A stretch of DNA of 64,000 bases from Rhodospirillaceae bacterium (GTDB lineage Bacteria; Pseudomonadota; Alphaproteobacteria; JAEUKQ01): the NCBI GenBank assembly GCA_016722635.1, contig JADKIX010000010.1, positions 62,001-126,000 on the forward strand, in the 5' to 3' direction. Each line of letters opens with the position of its first letter. Positions within the stretch are counted from its first letter, which is position 1. Positions 19,705 to 28,747 of the stretch are shown here, one piece after another. The position numbers were made by a program, and so were the translations under genes. The notes under the pieces are model-generated. The model was not told the origin of the DNA. It made no database searches and saw only the letters and a program-made list of their open reading frames with translations.

Positions 19705-20109
19705 TTACTCTTTAGGCCAGCTGGTCCTTGGAACCCGATCGCCTATCCCTTCAATATAAAACTCTTGATCTAACTGCATATCGGATTTGAAAACATATCC
19801 TTGCAATTTCCACATTTGAACGGCACCAGCATAAGTCGTCCAAGGGAAAATCCAATATTTGGCTTTGGCAAAATCTTCGGGTGTTTCAAGCAATTTGCCA
19901 TTGCCATCGTAAAATACCACAGAGTCTCTGACAACTTCTGTTTGATAAAGTTCTAATTTATCATTCTTTAAAACAGCAATAACTTCGTCCTCTGCAGTTA
20001 AGCCTTGAGCATAAAGCTCATTTTCTGCTGCTTTCTCTGCAGGCGTTTGAGCTGCCGCCATGTTTGTAGAGACAAATAAAAGGGTAATACCAATGATCCA
20101 CTGACGCAT
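19705..20109 (-). CDS. Secreted protein of unknown function
   Basis: The product has 134 residues with a signal peptide (IIGITLLFVSTNMAAAQ) cleaved after the Ala-rich end. The mature part is acidic, of mixed alpha/beta pattern, with several Trp and Tyr. There are no cysteines or recognised motifs. It is a single-gene unit with its own terminator. It follows secA on the same strand, but more than 100 bases separate the two. Confidence 0.6.
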   Translation of the reverse strand: MRQWIIGITLLFVSTNMAAAQTPAEKAAENELYAQGLTAEDEVIAVLKNDKLELYQTEVVRDSVVFYDGNGKLLETPEDFAKAKYWIFPWTTYAGAVQMWKLQGYVFKSDMQLDQEFYIEGIGDRVPRTSWPKE

Positions 20110-20216
20110 CGTAAAATTCCTTTAATGGGCGGTAATATAAAATCTTACATTGATGTATATAGCATTATTGAACTCGGCGCTATATTTTTCCGATCAAACA
20201 GGTATCTCAGGAAATT

Positions 20217-22913
20217 TTAAATTTTCCCGTGACACTGTTTAAATTTTTTGCCTGATCCGCAAGGACAGAGAGAATTCCTGGGGGTTGCTTGCCAATTAGG
20301 TGGCAGTTTAGACGAAGAATTGGCTGGGCTTTGCAAATGACCAGCACTACTCGGCAGTTGGCGTTGGGGGTTAGGGTCATTTCTATTGTCAGTCGGGCGA
20401 TTGCGCGCTGCTGCCTGCGGCAATGCTGCAGTTGGTTGATCGGTACGGATTTCCAAATGCGACAAAACCGCTGTTACTTGTTCGCGTAATTTACCTAAGA
20501 AACCCGAGAACATGTCAAATGCTTCCCGTTTATATTCGTTTAAAGGGTCACGTTGGCCGTACGCACGCAAGCCAATGCCTTGCCGCAGATGATCCAAGCT
20601 TAGCAAATGTTCTTTCCAGTTTTGATCCAGTAATTGCAATAAAATACTTTTTTCCGCAAATTGCAGCATTCCTGCGCCGTATTTGCTTTCTTTTTCTTGC
20701 ATTTTGACATTGGAGGCTTCAGTCAAGCGTTCTCCAATTTCAACGGCCGTAATATCCTCTTTGACCCATTCTTGTAGGGGCAAATCAAGGGCTAATAGGC
20801 GAATAGATTCTTCATGCAGGCTTTTGATATTCCATTCTTCTGCATAAGATTTGGCTGGCAGGTAAGTGGCGGTTAAATCTTGGATAACCTGATGGCGCAT
20901 ATCATCCACCATCTCGCGCACACTGGTGGTTTTCATCAAATCGCGCCGTTGCTCATAAATGACTTTGCGTTGGTCATTCATGACATTGTCATAGCGGAGC
21001 AAGTTTTTGCGGATGTCAAAGTTCCTGGCTTCAACCTTTTCCTGGGCTTTTTCCAAGGCTTTGCTAACCCAAGGATGGGTGATGGCCTCATTCTCCTTAA
21101 GCCCGAAGCGGACCAATAAAGCATCCAAACGTCCGGATCCGAAGATACGCATCAAATCATCTTCCAAAGACAGAAAAAACCGGGAAATCCCTGGATCGCC
21201 CTGACGTCCAGAACGGCCACGCAACTGGTTATCAATCCGGCGACTTTCATGACGCTCGGTACCGATAATAAATAAGCCACCCACATCCAACACTTTTTTC
21301 CTGGCGGCTTCAATTTCTGCCTTAATTTTTTCAATTTTGCGCTTTTTCACGTCATCACTATCGCTATCCAGCACTTCTTGCCGGATACGCATATCAAGAT
21401 TGCCGCCCAATTGGATATCGGTGCCGCGGCCTGCCATATTGGTGGCAATAGTGACGGCGCCTGGCGTGCCAGCCTGGGCGATAATTGCCGCTTCTTGTTC
21501 ATGATAGCGGGCATTTAACACTTGATGGTCGATATGACGAGCTTTTAAGAGCTGCGCGATCACTTCGGATTTTTCGATACTTACGGTGCCGACCAAGACG
21601 GGCTGCTGTTTTTTCCGGCATTCTAAAATCAAATTGATGATGGATTGATATTTTTCCTTAGCTGTCCGATAAACTTCATCTTGTTCATCTTTCCGTTGCA
21701 TCGGGCGATTGGTCGGAATGGCAATCACGTCCAAATTGTAAATTTCGGCAAATTCAGATGCCTCTGTCATGGCGGTGCCGGTCATCCCGGATAATTTCGG
21801 ATACAGACGGAAGTAGTTTTGGAAGGTAATTGAGGCTAATGTTTGGTTCTCATTTTGGATTGGCACGCTCTCCTTGGCTTCCAAGGCTTGATGCAGCCCT
21901 TCTGAATAACGCCTACCTTCCATCATACGACCGGTAAATTCATCAATGATGACAATTTTCTTATCTTTGACAATATAAGCGACATCACGCTCAAATAATT
22001 TATGGGCCCTTAAGGCTGCTTGAATATGATGCAATAAACCGATATTAGGTAAATCATATAATGACCCCTCTGACATCAACCCGCTTTGCCGCAACAATCC
22101 CTCAAATTTTTCAATGCCTTGGTCGGTTAAAGTGACTTGGCGCGCTTTTTCATCTTTCTCAAAATCGCCCTCTCCTAACTTTGGGACGAAAACGTTAATC
22201 TTGGTATACAGTTCTGAATTGTCTTCCGTTGGCCCCGAAATAATCAAAGGGGTACGGGCCTCATCAATCAAAATGCTATCAACTTCGTCCACAATCGCAT
22301 AATTAAAATCCCGTTGTACCATGTCTTCCAAGCGGTATTTCATATTATCGCGTAGGTAATCGAAGCCCAATTCATTATTCGTGCCATAGGTGATATCACA
22401 GAGATAAGCGGCCCGGCGTTCATCATCGTTCAACCCGTGCACAATCACGCCAACTGTTAAACCTAAAAAGCTGTAAATCCGCCCCATCCATTCAGCGTCG
22501 CGTTTTGCCAGATAGTCATTGACGGTGACAATATGAACACCTTTGCCCGACAGCGCATTCAAATAGGCAGCTAAGGTGGATACAAGGGTTTTCCCTTCCC
22601 CCGTCTTCATTTCGGCAATCATGCCGCGATTTAAGACCATTCCACCAATTAATTGCACGTCATAATGACGTTGTCCTAAAATCCTTACAGCTGCTTCACG
22701 GACGGTGGCAAAAGCATCTGGTAATATGGCGTCTAATTTTTCACCCTGCTTCAGCCGTTCTTTCAACCATATGGTCCGCTGCGACAATTCCTGGTCAGAT
22801 AGCTTTTTAACAGATGGTTCAAGCTGGTTAATCTGAGTGATAGTTTTCCGCAAAGACTTTAAAAAACGATCGTTAGCGGAACCAAAAAGTTTTTTCAAAA
22901 GATTTATCGGCAT
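20217..22913 (-). CDS. secA: Preprotein translocase ATPase SecA
   Basis: This motor drives proteins through SecYEG. It has 898 residues, the usual length. Walker A is MKTGEGKT, the DEAD-like box is VDEVDSILIDEARTPL, the second motor domain has TNMAGRGTDI and RQGDPGISRFFLSLEDDL, and the C-terminal zinc site is CPCGSGKKFKQCHG. The frame is intact over 2.7 kb. It is divergent from argJ; in many relatives a secreted prolyl isomerase gene lies between them, and I see none here. Confidence 0.98.
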   Translation of the reverse strand: MPINLLKKLFGSANDRFLKSLRKTITQINQLEPSVKKLSDQELSQRTIWLKERLKQGEKLDAILPDAFATVREAAVRILGQRHYDVQLIGGMVLNRGMIAEMKTGEGKTLVSTLAAYLNALSGKGVHIVTVNDYLAKRDAEWMGRIYSFLGLTVGVIVHGLNDDERRAAYLCDITYGTNNELGFDYLRDNMKYRLEDMVQRDFNYAIVDEVDSILIDEARTPLIISGPTEDNSELYTKINVFVPKLGEGDFEKDEKARQVTLTDQGIEKFEGLLRQSGLMSEGSLYDLPNIGLLHHIQAALRAHKLFERDVAYIVKDKKIVIIDEFTGRMMEGRRYSEGLHQALEAKESVPIQNENQTLASITFQNYFRLYPKLSGMTGTAMTEASEFAEIYNLDVIAIPTNRPMQRKDEQDEVYRTAKEKYQSIINLILECRKKQQPVLVGTVSIEKSEVIAQLLKARHIDHQVLNARYHEQEAAIIAQAGTPGAVTIATNMAGRGTDIQLGGNLDMRIRQEVLDSDSDDVKKRKIEKIKAEIEAARKKVLDVGGLFIIGTERHESRRIDNQLRGRSGRQGDPGISRFFLSLEDDLMRIFGSGRLDALLVRFGLKENEAITHPWVSKALEKAQEKVEARNFDIRKNLLRYDNVMNDQRKVIYEQRRDLMKTTSVREMVDDMRHQVIQDLTATYLPAKSYAEEWNIKSLHEESIRLLALDLPLQEWVKEDITAVEIGERLTEASNVKMQEKESKYGAGMLQFAEKSILLQLLDQNWKEHLLSLDHLRQGIGLRAYGQRDPLNEYKREAFDMFSGFLGKLREQVTAVLSHLEIRTDQPTAALPQAAARNRPTDNRNDPNPQRQLPSSAGHLQSPANSSSKLPPNWQATPRNSLCPCGSGKKFKQCHGKI

Positions 22914-23258
22914 TTAATCCTCAATGAATCGCAGACCGGGGAAAAGGGCATCCGGTTGGCAAGATATAAACACGCCCGCCCCATATTACAAGGCACATTT
23001 TTGCCACATAAAAGCTTCGTTCGTCTAACCAATAGCGTTCGTCATCCTATCATTGCTGACAGCAAGATGGAAACAAAATTTTTCATCAATAGGGAAACAT
23101 ACCGGAAAAAATGATGTTTGTTAGGGTTGGGAACGAAGAGTTAAGCTGGTATTTAGGGAATTTGCAAGGGAATATCAGGACAAGTAGTTGACGGCACCCA
23201 CCGAAGCGCTTATTGAAATAAAAAACAGCCAGTAACATCAGGTCACTTATTACAGGAT
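22914..23258. other. Intergenic region between secA and argJ
   Basis: This 345-base divergent gap must hold the secA and argJ promoters. I find no convincing coding frame, RNA gene or long inverted repeat in it. Individual promoter boxes are not clear enough to place. Confidence 0.5.
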
Positions 23259-24491
23259 ATGGCCATGACTCATCTTTCCCCCTTTACTCCCAAACAATTG
23301 GCAATTTTGCCAGCGTTAAAAAATGTGCAAATTAGCACCACCAATTGTGGCTTGAAATACAAAAACCGGGATGATTTGTGTTTAATGGTTTTCCCCGCTT
23401 CCAGCAATGTGGCTGGAGTTTTTACCAAATCCTTGACTGCTTCTGCCCCGGTGTTGCGTTGCCGTCAGAACTTACACCAAGGGACGGTGCGGGCGATCCT
23501 CATCAATGCTGGCAACTCCAATGCTTTCACAGGTAAGGCAGGGGAGGATGCGGTGACCAGGTGCCTGCAAGATGTTGCCCATCATGTTGGTTGTTCCCCC
23601 AATCAGGTTTTTATGGCCTCAACCGGGGTGATCGGCGAGCCTTTGAAAGATGACCTTATCCGTGGAAAAATTCCAACCCTCATGGCTCATTTGGGCGAAA
23701 ATAATTGGCAGGCAGCAGCCCAAGCGATCATGACCACCGATACCTTTGCCAAAATGGTGACAAGGCAAGCCAAAATCGGTAGGACTAGTGTAACGATCAA
23801 TGCAATTGCCAAAGGTTCCGGCATGATTGCGCCTGATATGGCTACCATGCTGGCTTTTGTGGCAACGGATGCTCTAATTCCTGCGGCCACCTTGCAAAAA
23901 CTCCTGAACCGGGCGGTTGATCAATCCTTCAATTGCATCACTGTTGATGGCGATACCTCCACGAGTGATAGCTTGATTGCTTGTGCAACCGGCGAAGCTC
24001 AGCATGAGGATGTCCTAGAAAATCCCAATCTTCTGGCTGATTTTCGCTATCAATTTGACCAAGCATTAATTGATTTAGCTTGTCAAGTGGCTAAGGATGG
24101 TGAGGGAATTAGCAAATTCATTACCATTCAGGTCAATGGCGCTGCTTCGAGGGCAGCAGCCCGCAAAATCGGCTTAACGATTGCCAATTCACCCTTGGTG
24201 AAAACCGCAATTGCCGGGCAAGATGCCAATTGGGGACGCATTGTGGCGGCGGTTGGCCGGTCAGGGCAAAAAGCCAACCGGGATAAATTATCCATTGCCA
24301 TTGGTGGGGTGCAAATTGCCAAAGATGGCTTGCGGTTGCCGCACTATGATGAAACACCCGTTGCCCAGCATATGAAAGGCAAAGAAATCAATATTGAGGT
24401 TGATGTGGGGATCGGCACGGGTAAAGCGAAAGTTTGGACATGCGATTTAACCCATGGATATATTGATGTCAACGCCTCCTATCGTAGCTAG
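23259..24491 (+). CDS. argJ: Bifunctional ornithine acetyltransferase / N-acetylglutamate synthase
   Basis: This arginine biosynthesis enzyme recycles the acetyl group from N-acetylornithine to glutamate. The 410-residue length is normal. It undergoes self-cleavage at a conserved Ala-Thr, seen here as KGSGMIAPDMATMLAF, where the Thr becomes the nucleophile. Other family segments are INAGNSNAFTG, DGDTSTSDS and AGQDANWGRI. The ATG at 23265 has better spacing to the AGGA site (23254-23257) than ATG 23259. Its 3' end overlaps the next gene. Confidence 0.96.
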   Translation: MAMTHLSPFTPKQLAILPALKNVQISTTNCGLKYKNRDDLCLMVFPASSNVAGVFTKSLTASAPVLRCRQNLHQGTVRAILINAGNSNAFTGKAGEDAVTRCLQDVAHHVGCSPNQVFMASTGVIGEPLKDDLIRGKIPTLMAHLGENNWQAAAQAIMTTDTFAKMVTRQAKIGRTSVTINAIAKGSGMIAPDMATMLAFVATDALIPAATLQKLLNRAVDQSFNCITVDGDTSTSDSLIACATGEAQHEDVLENPNLLADFRYQFDQALIDLACQVAKDGEGISKFITIQVNGAASRAAARKIGLTIANSPLVKTAIAGQDANWGRIVAAVGRSGQKANRDKLSIAIGGVQIAKDGLRLPHYDETPVAQHMKGKEINIEVDVGIGTGKAKVWTCDLTHGYIDVNASYRS

Positions 24492-25449
24492 TTTATTGGC
24501 TTGCCCTTTGCAGACCACTCGTCTGCAATTGCGGCAACTGCAGTTGAGTGACCAGGAAGCTGTTTACCGATTGGTCAATAATCCCGAAGTTTCCAAACAA
24601 ACTGCCCGCATCCCTTATCCCTATACCATCGCAATGGCAGGCGAATGGATTGCTGCTATGCCCGAGCGGGTGAGGGAAGGGGAATATGTCTGGGTGGTTA
24701 TTGAAAAAAACAGCCAGCAATTGGTTGGTTGCATCAGTTTTATTTGGGAATTTGCCCAAAAAGAAGCGGTGGTGGGGTATTGGCTGGGCCAGCCTTTTTG
24801 GGGCAAGGGATATATGAGTGAAGCATTGGCAGCGATTGTTGAACATGCTTTTATTTTTCTTCCCATCCAACAATTACAGGCCCATGTCCGTCAAGAAAAT
24901 TTTTCATCAAAGCAGGTGCTGAAAAAAAATGGGTTTCAGCCGATTGGTTCCAAAGTGGAATATTTCCCCGTTCGACAAGAAAATGTGGAATTAGATACGT
25001 ATAGTTTAAGTCGCGATAATTGGTTCAAACGCCAAATATCCCCTGTTCCTATCCTTTTGGTGGGGGCTGCCATTTTACTCAATCAAGACCATCAGATTTT
25101 GTTGGCGCAACGCCCAGCGGGAAAAGCAATGGCGGGGTTGTGGGAATTTCCGGGCGGTAAGATTAATCCGGGTGAAACCCCGGAACAAGCCGTCATCCGG
25201 GAATTATTTGAAGAATTGGATATCACCGTTAAGGAGGCATGTTTGGCGCCCTTTACTTTTGCTTCCCATCGATATCGTGCCTTTCATTTGTTGATGCCGG
25301 TTTTTGTATGCCGTCGTTGGCAAGGTGAGGTTAGGGGCAAAGAAGGCCAGCAACTGCAATGGGTGGCAACCAATCAATTGTCGCGCTACCCGATGCCACC
25401 CGCAGATATTCCCCTAATTGCCCCCATCCGGGATTTTTTGGGCAAGTGA
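24466..25449 (+). CDS. GNAT acetyltransferase fused to a MutT-like Nudix hydrolase
   Basis: Residues 10-180 form a RimJ/RimL-like GNAT domain (TTRLQLRQLQLSDQEAV, GYWLGQPFWGKGYMSEAL). Residues 193-327 form a Nudix domain with the full box GGKINPGETPEQAVIRELFEEL, typical of MutT (8-oxo-dGTP hydrolysis). Alphaproteobacteria often have mutT right after argJ, so the Nudix half is probably the MutT of this organism. The start at ATG 24466 or 24454 overlaps the end of argJ, so the genes are translationally coupled. No frameshift is needed to make the fusion. Confidence 0.87.
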   Translation: MSTPPIVASLLACPLQTTRLQLRQLQLSDQEAVYRLVNNPEVSKQTARIPYPYTIAMAGEWIAAMPERVREGEYVWVVIEKNSQQLVGCISFIWEFAQKEAVVGYWLGQPFWGKGYMSEALAAIVEHAFIFLPIQQLQAHVRQENFSSKQVLKKNGFQPIGSKVEYFPVRQENVELDTYSLSRDNWFKRQISPVPILLVGAAILLNQDHQILLAQRPAGKAMAGLWEFPGGKINPGETPEQAVIRELFEELDITVKEACLAPFTFASHRYRAFHLLMPVFVCRRWQGEVRGKEGQQLQWVATNQLSRYPMPPADIPLIAPIRDFLGK

Positions 25450-25547
25450 TTGCGGCCTCGGTCCACTTGATATCTAGCCCGAATCACTTTATTAAACTCA
25501 AGAAAATTTTAATAAACGGGTTCTTTTTTAATTTAAGAGTCGCTAAA

Positions 25548-26909
25548 ATGAGAATAATCCTATTTCTTTGGGCAATCTTTTTTCTCCCGACCACTTTAGT
25601 CGCTCAAAATCCAATCATATCCGCCGAAGGTGGCTGGCAATTGCAGGAAATGCCTATTTTGCAACCTTCGCCTGCCCTAATCCAGCAAAGTTATTTATAT
25701 TCCTCGCGTTGTATCGGCGGGTCATTTCCAGATCAAGGATACTGGCTTTATTGTGAGGCATCCGACCAAGACAAATATAGTGTTGAAGGCAAAAAAAAGA
25801 ATTGGCTGGGATTAGAGGGATGTGATGTTGGCCAGGTCTATTATCCTTCCTTAGATAATCAAATTCCTTTAGCCGGGTTAAGAAATTGTCAATTGCTGGT
25901 TGCTAAAATCGATCCTGCTAGTGATGCAAATAAACAGATGGCTCTGCTCCAATTGCTGGACAAGGAAGGTCGTATCATATGGTCTTATGACCATTCGATT
26001 CTTTTAGAAAAACTGATTCCAGGGGGTGATATCTACCCTACCGTGCCGTATCGCGATTTAATGGTAGAGAATCAGGCGGGGTACTTGTTGTTTGATGGGG
26101 AATATGTCGTTCAGGTAGACATACAGGGAAAATCTATATGGAAAACCCCGATTTCAGAAATCATCCAAGGGGACAGTAAACAATTCCCGAAAGTCGAGGT
26201 CACCTCCGAACGTTATCGTCCACGAATTCTGTCAAACAAGCAGGGTTCCATTTATGTGACGGTACCTATTGTTGTTGATTCTGAAATATATCCCAAGATG
26301 TTTGTTTATCAAATCGGTCCCCAGCAACAAAAATTCCACCCAGTATTTAATAGTTCAGTATTTGAGAAAAATGACCGCAGTCTGAATGCAGAAACACAAA
26401 GGTCTTGGTCATATGAACCCCTTATTTTAGGGAATGGGGAGTTGGCAATTGTATTTTCTGGCGATAGCTCATTAGGATTCTCATTAGGATTATTGAAATT
26501 TAATTCTTTAGTGAAGGATTGGAATATATGGTGGCAGCAAGAAAGGTCTGACTACCAAGAAATTTTGTCAACCATCCAAACTCCAATCAGTCAAGTGATT
26601 TTAGCCCATGTTTCCCCGGTTCACAGTTTTGAGGATTACTATGACGATCCCGAGGGAATAAAGAGCGTATCCCAAGTTATGATGGATTATACTATCCGCC
26701 TCATTAATATAGCAGATGATGGAGGATTCGAAGGAGAAAGCACATTTCTGTTACAGCATGATTTAACCATCACCGCATCCACCACTCAACCCATTGGTTA
26801 CTTAGCTTATATGCCTTTAGAAGGGCTACGGGTGATGATGAACGTGGCGCCTGATTATTGGCGTGATTGGCAGTTTTTCAAGTTGAAAGAAATAATCCCG
26901 TCGGAATGA
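25548..26909 (+). CDS. Secreted beta-rich protein of unknown function (intact paralogue)
   Basis: The product has 453 residues with a signal peptide (IILFLWAIFFLPTTLVAQ). The mature protein is full of short beta-strand-like segments and repeated acidic turns, suggestive of a propeller. Landmarks are EGGWQLQE, GGSFPDQGYWLYC, LRNCQLLVAK, GRIIWSYDH and FDGEYVVQVD. It is a paralogue of the broken gene at 48327-49680 on the other side of the secretion island. The start at 25548 is chosen from the signal peptide. It is not recognised as a named family. Confidence 0.68.
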   Translation: MRIILFLWAIFFLPTTLVAQNPIISAEGGWQLQEMPILQPSPALIQQSYLYSSRCIGGSFPDQGYWLYCEASDQDKYSVEGKKKNWLGLEGCDVGQVYYPSLDNQIPLAGLRNCQLLVAKIDPASDANKQMALLQLLDKEGRIIWSYDHSILLEKLIPGGDIYPTVPYRDLMVENQAGYLLFDGEYVVQVDIQGKSIWKTPISEIIQGDSKQFPKVEVTSERYRPRILSNKQGSIYVTVPIVVDSEIYPKMFVYQIGPQQQKFHPVFNSSVFEKNDRSLNAETQRSWSYEPLILGNGELAIVFSGDSSLGFSLGLLKFNSLVKDWNIWWQQERSDYQEILSTIQTPISQVILAHVSPVHSFEDYYDDPEGIKSVSQVMMDYTIRLINIADDGGFEGESTFLLQHDLTITASTTQPIGYLAYMPLEGLRVMMNVAPDYWRDWQFFKLKEIIPSE

Positions 26910-27512
26910 AACAAATTCTAGGCAGTTTTGATGATGATCCATAAATAGGAAAGGGGCTGGCTTGGATAACTAGGATGGATATAGTTTAGCCCATTGTTTC
27001 AGCTAAGTTAATTGGGCTTGCGGATGGGTATCAACGCCACTAGCACCCCTTTAAAACCAGCCAAAATTGGCCTTGGGATACCATTAAATTTGCATCATGC
27101 CGCTTTTTGCATAGGGTTCCAATCATGATCAGATGCAATTCCATACATTGTATCCAGATACCCAGCTTTGCCAATAATACACGGTCTTATTGCGATGCAC
27201 CCCCACTAATTATCCTGCACATCGCGCTCTCGTTCCAGCTACAAAATGCTTTGTTAATCGTTCCTGAATTTGCTCCCTTAATCTGCTTTTTCTTATCATA
27301 ATTCAGGACAGACCCATTGATTTTAGTCATTTGGACAATTTATAAACGCTTTACCAATATAACATTTTTTAGAATTTATTGGCTGCTAATATAGTCTTTT
27401 AGATGGTCATTGATCAGGTAATATGACTAAATCCATCCCAATGAAATAATTTTCAATAGTGTTATTGATCACACTCAATATTTAAATTCCTCATTATCAT
27501 CCGCATTATTAA
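26910..27512. other. Long intergenic region upstream of the secretion island
   Basis: I see no supportable coding frame here. A 64-codon open frame at 27107-27301 has no ribosome site and an odd composition. The region is AT-rich towards 27.4-27.5 kb, as expected for a promoter zone before the trbM-virB2 operon. Confidence 0.5.
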
Positions 27513-27576
27513 AACACTTTTTAACTTTTCAGTGTTTAGGTGTTGTAAATAACAATTAGGTGTTGTAAACAATAAT
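27513..27576 (+). promoter_or_regulatory. Operator-like repeats before the trbM-virB operon
   Basis: An inverted pair AACACT (27513-27518) / AGTGTT (27531-27536) is followed by two direct repeats of TTAGGTGTTGTAAA at 27536 and 27556, exactly 20 bases apart. The core GTGTTGTAAA also occurs, in reverse, as TTTACAACAC at 41392 in the promoter region of the second secretion operon. This suggests one regulator for both; the ribbon-helix-helix-like protein encoded at 41070-41348 is the nearest candidate. Confidence 0.55.
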
Positions 27577-27586
27577 GAGGATCTTC

Positions 27587-28078
27587 ATGAAGAAACTATT
27601 TTTTTCTTTTTTGTTCTTTTTTATGGGTGAAACGGCCTACGCATCAGATTGGGGATGCCAGGTCGTTTTATGTTTGAGCAACCCTGGTGGCCCTACCCAA
27701 TTTAAGGAATGCGTGGAACCTATCAAAAAACTTTGGGAGGCTTTAGCAAAAGGGAAGCCTTTCCCAACTTGTGAAGAAGGGGGGATTAGCATGTCAAAAA
27801 TTGGGTATGAACGTTATGAGGAATGCCCAGCTGACTTTCGGTTAACCGATGTGACGACTTGGGAGGAGTACAAAGATCACGGGCGAAAAGTGACGACATC
27901 GGTCTGCCGTCATCTAACCAAGAAAATTACCGTGCCCTGTCGCGAAGATGACAAGGTCATCGGCAGAAGCTGTGAAGTTCCCTACGATATCCCTGCCAGG
28001 GAAAGGGACAAGCCAAACTATATCGATATTTCCTATCAGGGCGGAGGTTTCCGCACCTGGTTTAAAATAGAACATTAA
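27587..28078 (+). CDS. trbM: TrbM-like conjugal transfer protein
   Basis: The product is a secreted, cysteine-rich protein of about 163 residues with a signal peptide ending AYAS. The motif WGCQVVLCLSNPGGP followed by FKECVEPI and GKPFPTC is the TrbM/KikA pattern found with type IV secretion genes. Its exact role is not established; such proteins are periplasmic accessories of mating-pair formation. The start at 27587 is favoured over 27575 because GAGG lies 6 bases upstream. It heads the operon, 15 bases before virB2. Confidence 0.75.
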   Translation: MKKLFFSFLFFFMGETAYASDWGCQVVLCLSNPGGPTQFKECVEPIKKLWEALAKGKPFPTCEEGGISMSKIGYERYEECPADFRLTDVTTWEEYKDHGRKVTTSVCRHLTKKITVPCREDDKVIGRSCEVPYDIPARERDKPNYIDISYQGGGFRTWFKIEH

Positions 28079-28093
28079 TTATGGGAGTTATAA

Positions 28094-28384
28094 ATGCCAA
28101 AAAACTTTTTTCAAATTTTTATTCTGACACTCGTTTGCGGATTAGCTTTTATGGAACCAGCTTCTGCTACACCAGTTACCGATAATATCGGGGGTGTGTT
28201 ACAGAAAATTATTGATCTTCTGACGGGGGTTTGGGGTACTTCGATTGCCATCATTGCCGTGGTTATTACAGGATTTGGCTGGATGTTTGGGGGGTTGGAT
28301 ATCCGCAAGGCCTTTTTTATCATTATTGGGATTGCCTTGGTTTTTGGCGCCCCGCAAATCGTTAACATGATTCAAGGTAAATAA
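28094..28384 (+). CDS. virB2: VirB2-like major pilin
   Basis: This 96-residue pilin precursor has a signal peptide (LVCGLAFMEPASA) and two membrane helices (TSIAIIAVVITGFGWMFGG, and KAFFIIIGIALVFGAPQIV) separated by a short loop, as in VirB2/TrbC. The mature subunit would build the pilus or channel tip. It is second in the operon and is followed by virB3 after 15 bases. Confidence 0.9.
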   Translation: MPKNFFQIFILTLVCGLAFMEPASATPVTDNIGGVLQKIIDLLTGVWGTSIAIIAVVITGFGWMFGGLDIRKAFFIIIGIALVFGAPQIVNMIQGK

Positions 28385-28399
28385 TCCGGGGCAAATAAT

Positions 28400-28747
28400 A
28401 TGGATAACCAGCAACTGAATAGGCATACCTTATTCTTGGCTTGCACCAGGCCCGCCATGATGCTGGGTGTGCCTACGGTTGCGATGGTCCTGAATTGTTT
28501 GATGACCATGATTATTTTTATTATCAGCAAAAACTTTGCTTATCTGCTTCTTTGCGTGCCGGTTCATTATATTTTCCGGGCGATTGTTCGGAAGGATGTG
28601 AACCAATTTAATATCCTTTTCCTTTGGCTGCAAACCAAGGCCAGGGGGATGAATAAATCTTTTTGGGCGGGCACGACCATCTCTCCCTTAATCATCAAGC
28701 GCAAAAAATTAACATGGGAAGAATACCGTGCTTTTAACAAAAACTAG
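28400..28747 (+). CDS. virB3: VirB3-like inner-membrane protein
   Basis: The 115-residue product opens with the VirB3 pattern (LFLACTRPAMMLGVP), has paired hydrophobic segments (NCLMTMIIFIISKNFAYLLL) and a basic C-terminal part. It assembles with VirB4 at the inner membrane. It overlaps the start of virB4 by 20 bases. Confidence 0.9.
   Translation: MDNQQLNRHTLFLACTRPAMMLGVPTVAMVLNCLMTMIIFIISKNFAYLLLCVPVHYIFRAIVRKDVNQFNILFLWLQTKARGMNKSFWAGTTISPLIIKRKKLTWEEYRAFNKN

Noticed and set aside
27107..27301. A 64-codon open frame in the gap before the secretion island
   Set aside because: There is no ribosome site, no family pattern and the Cys/His/Ile-rich composition looks random.
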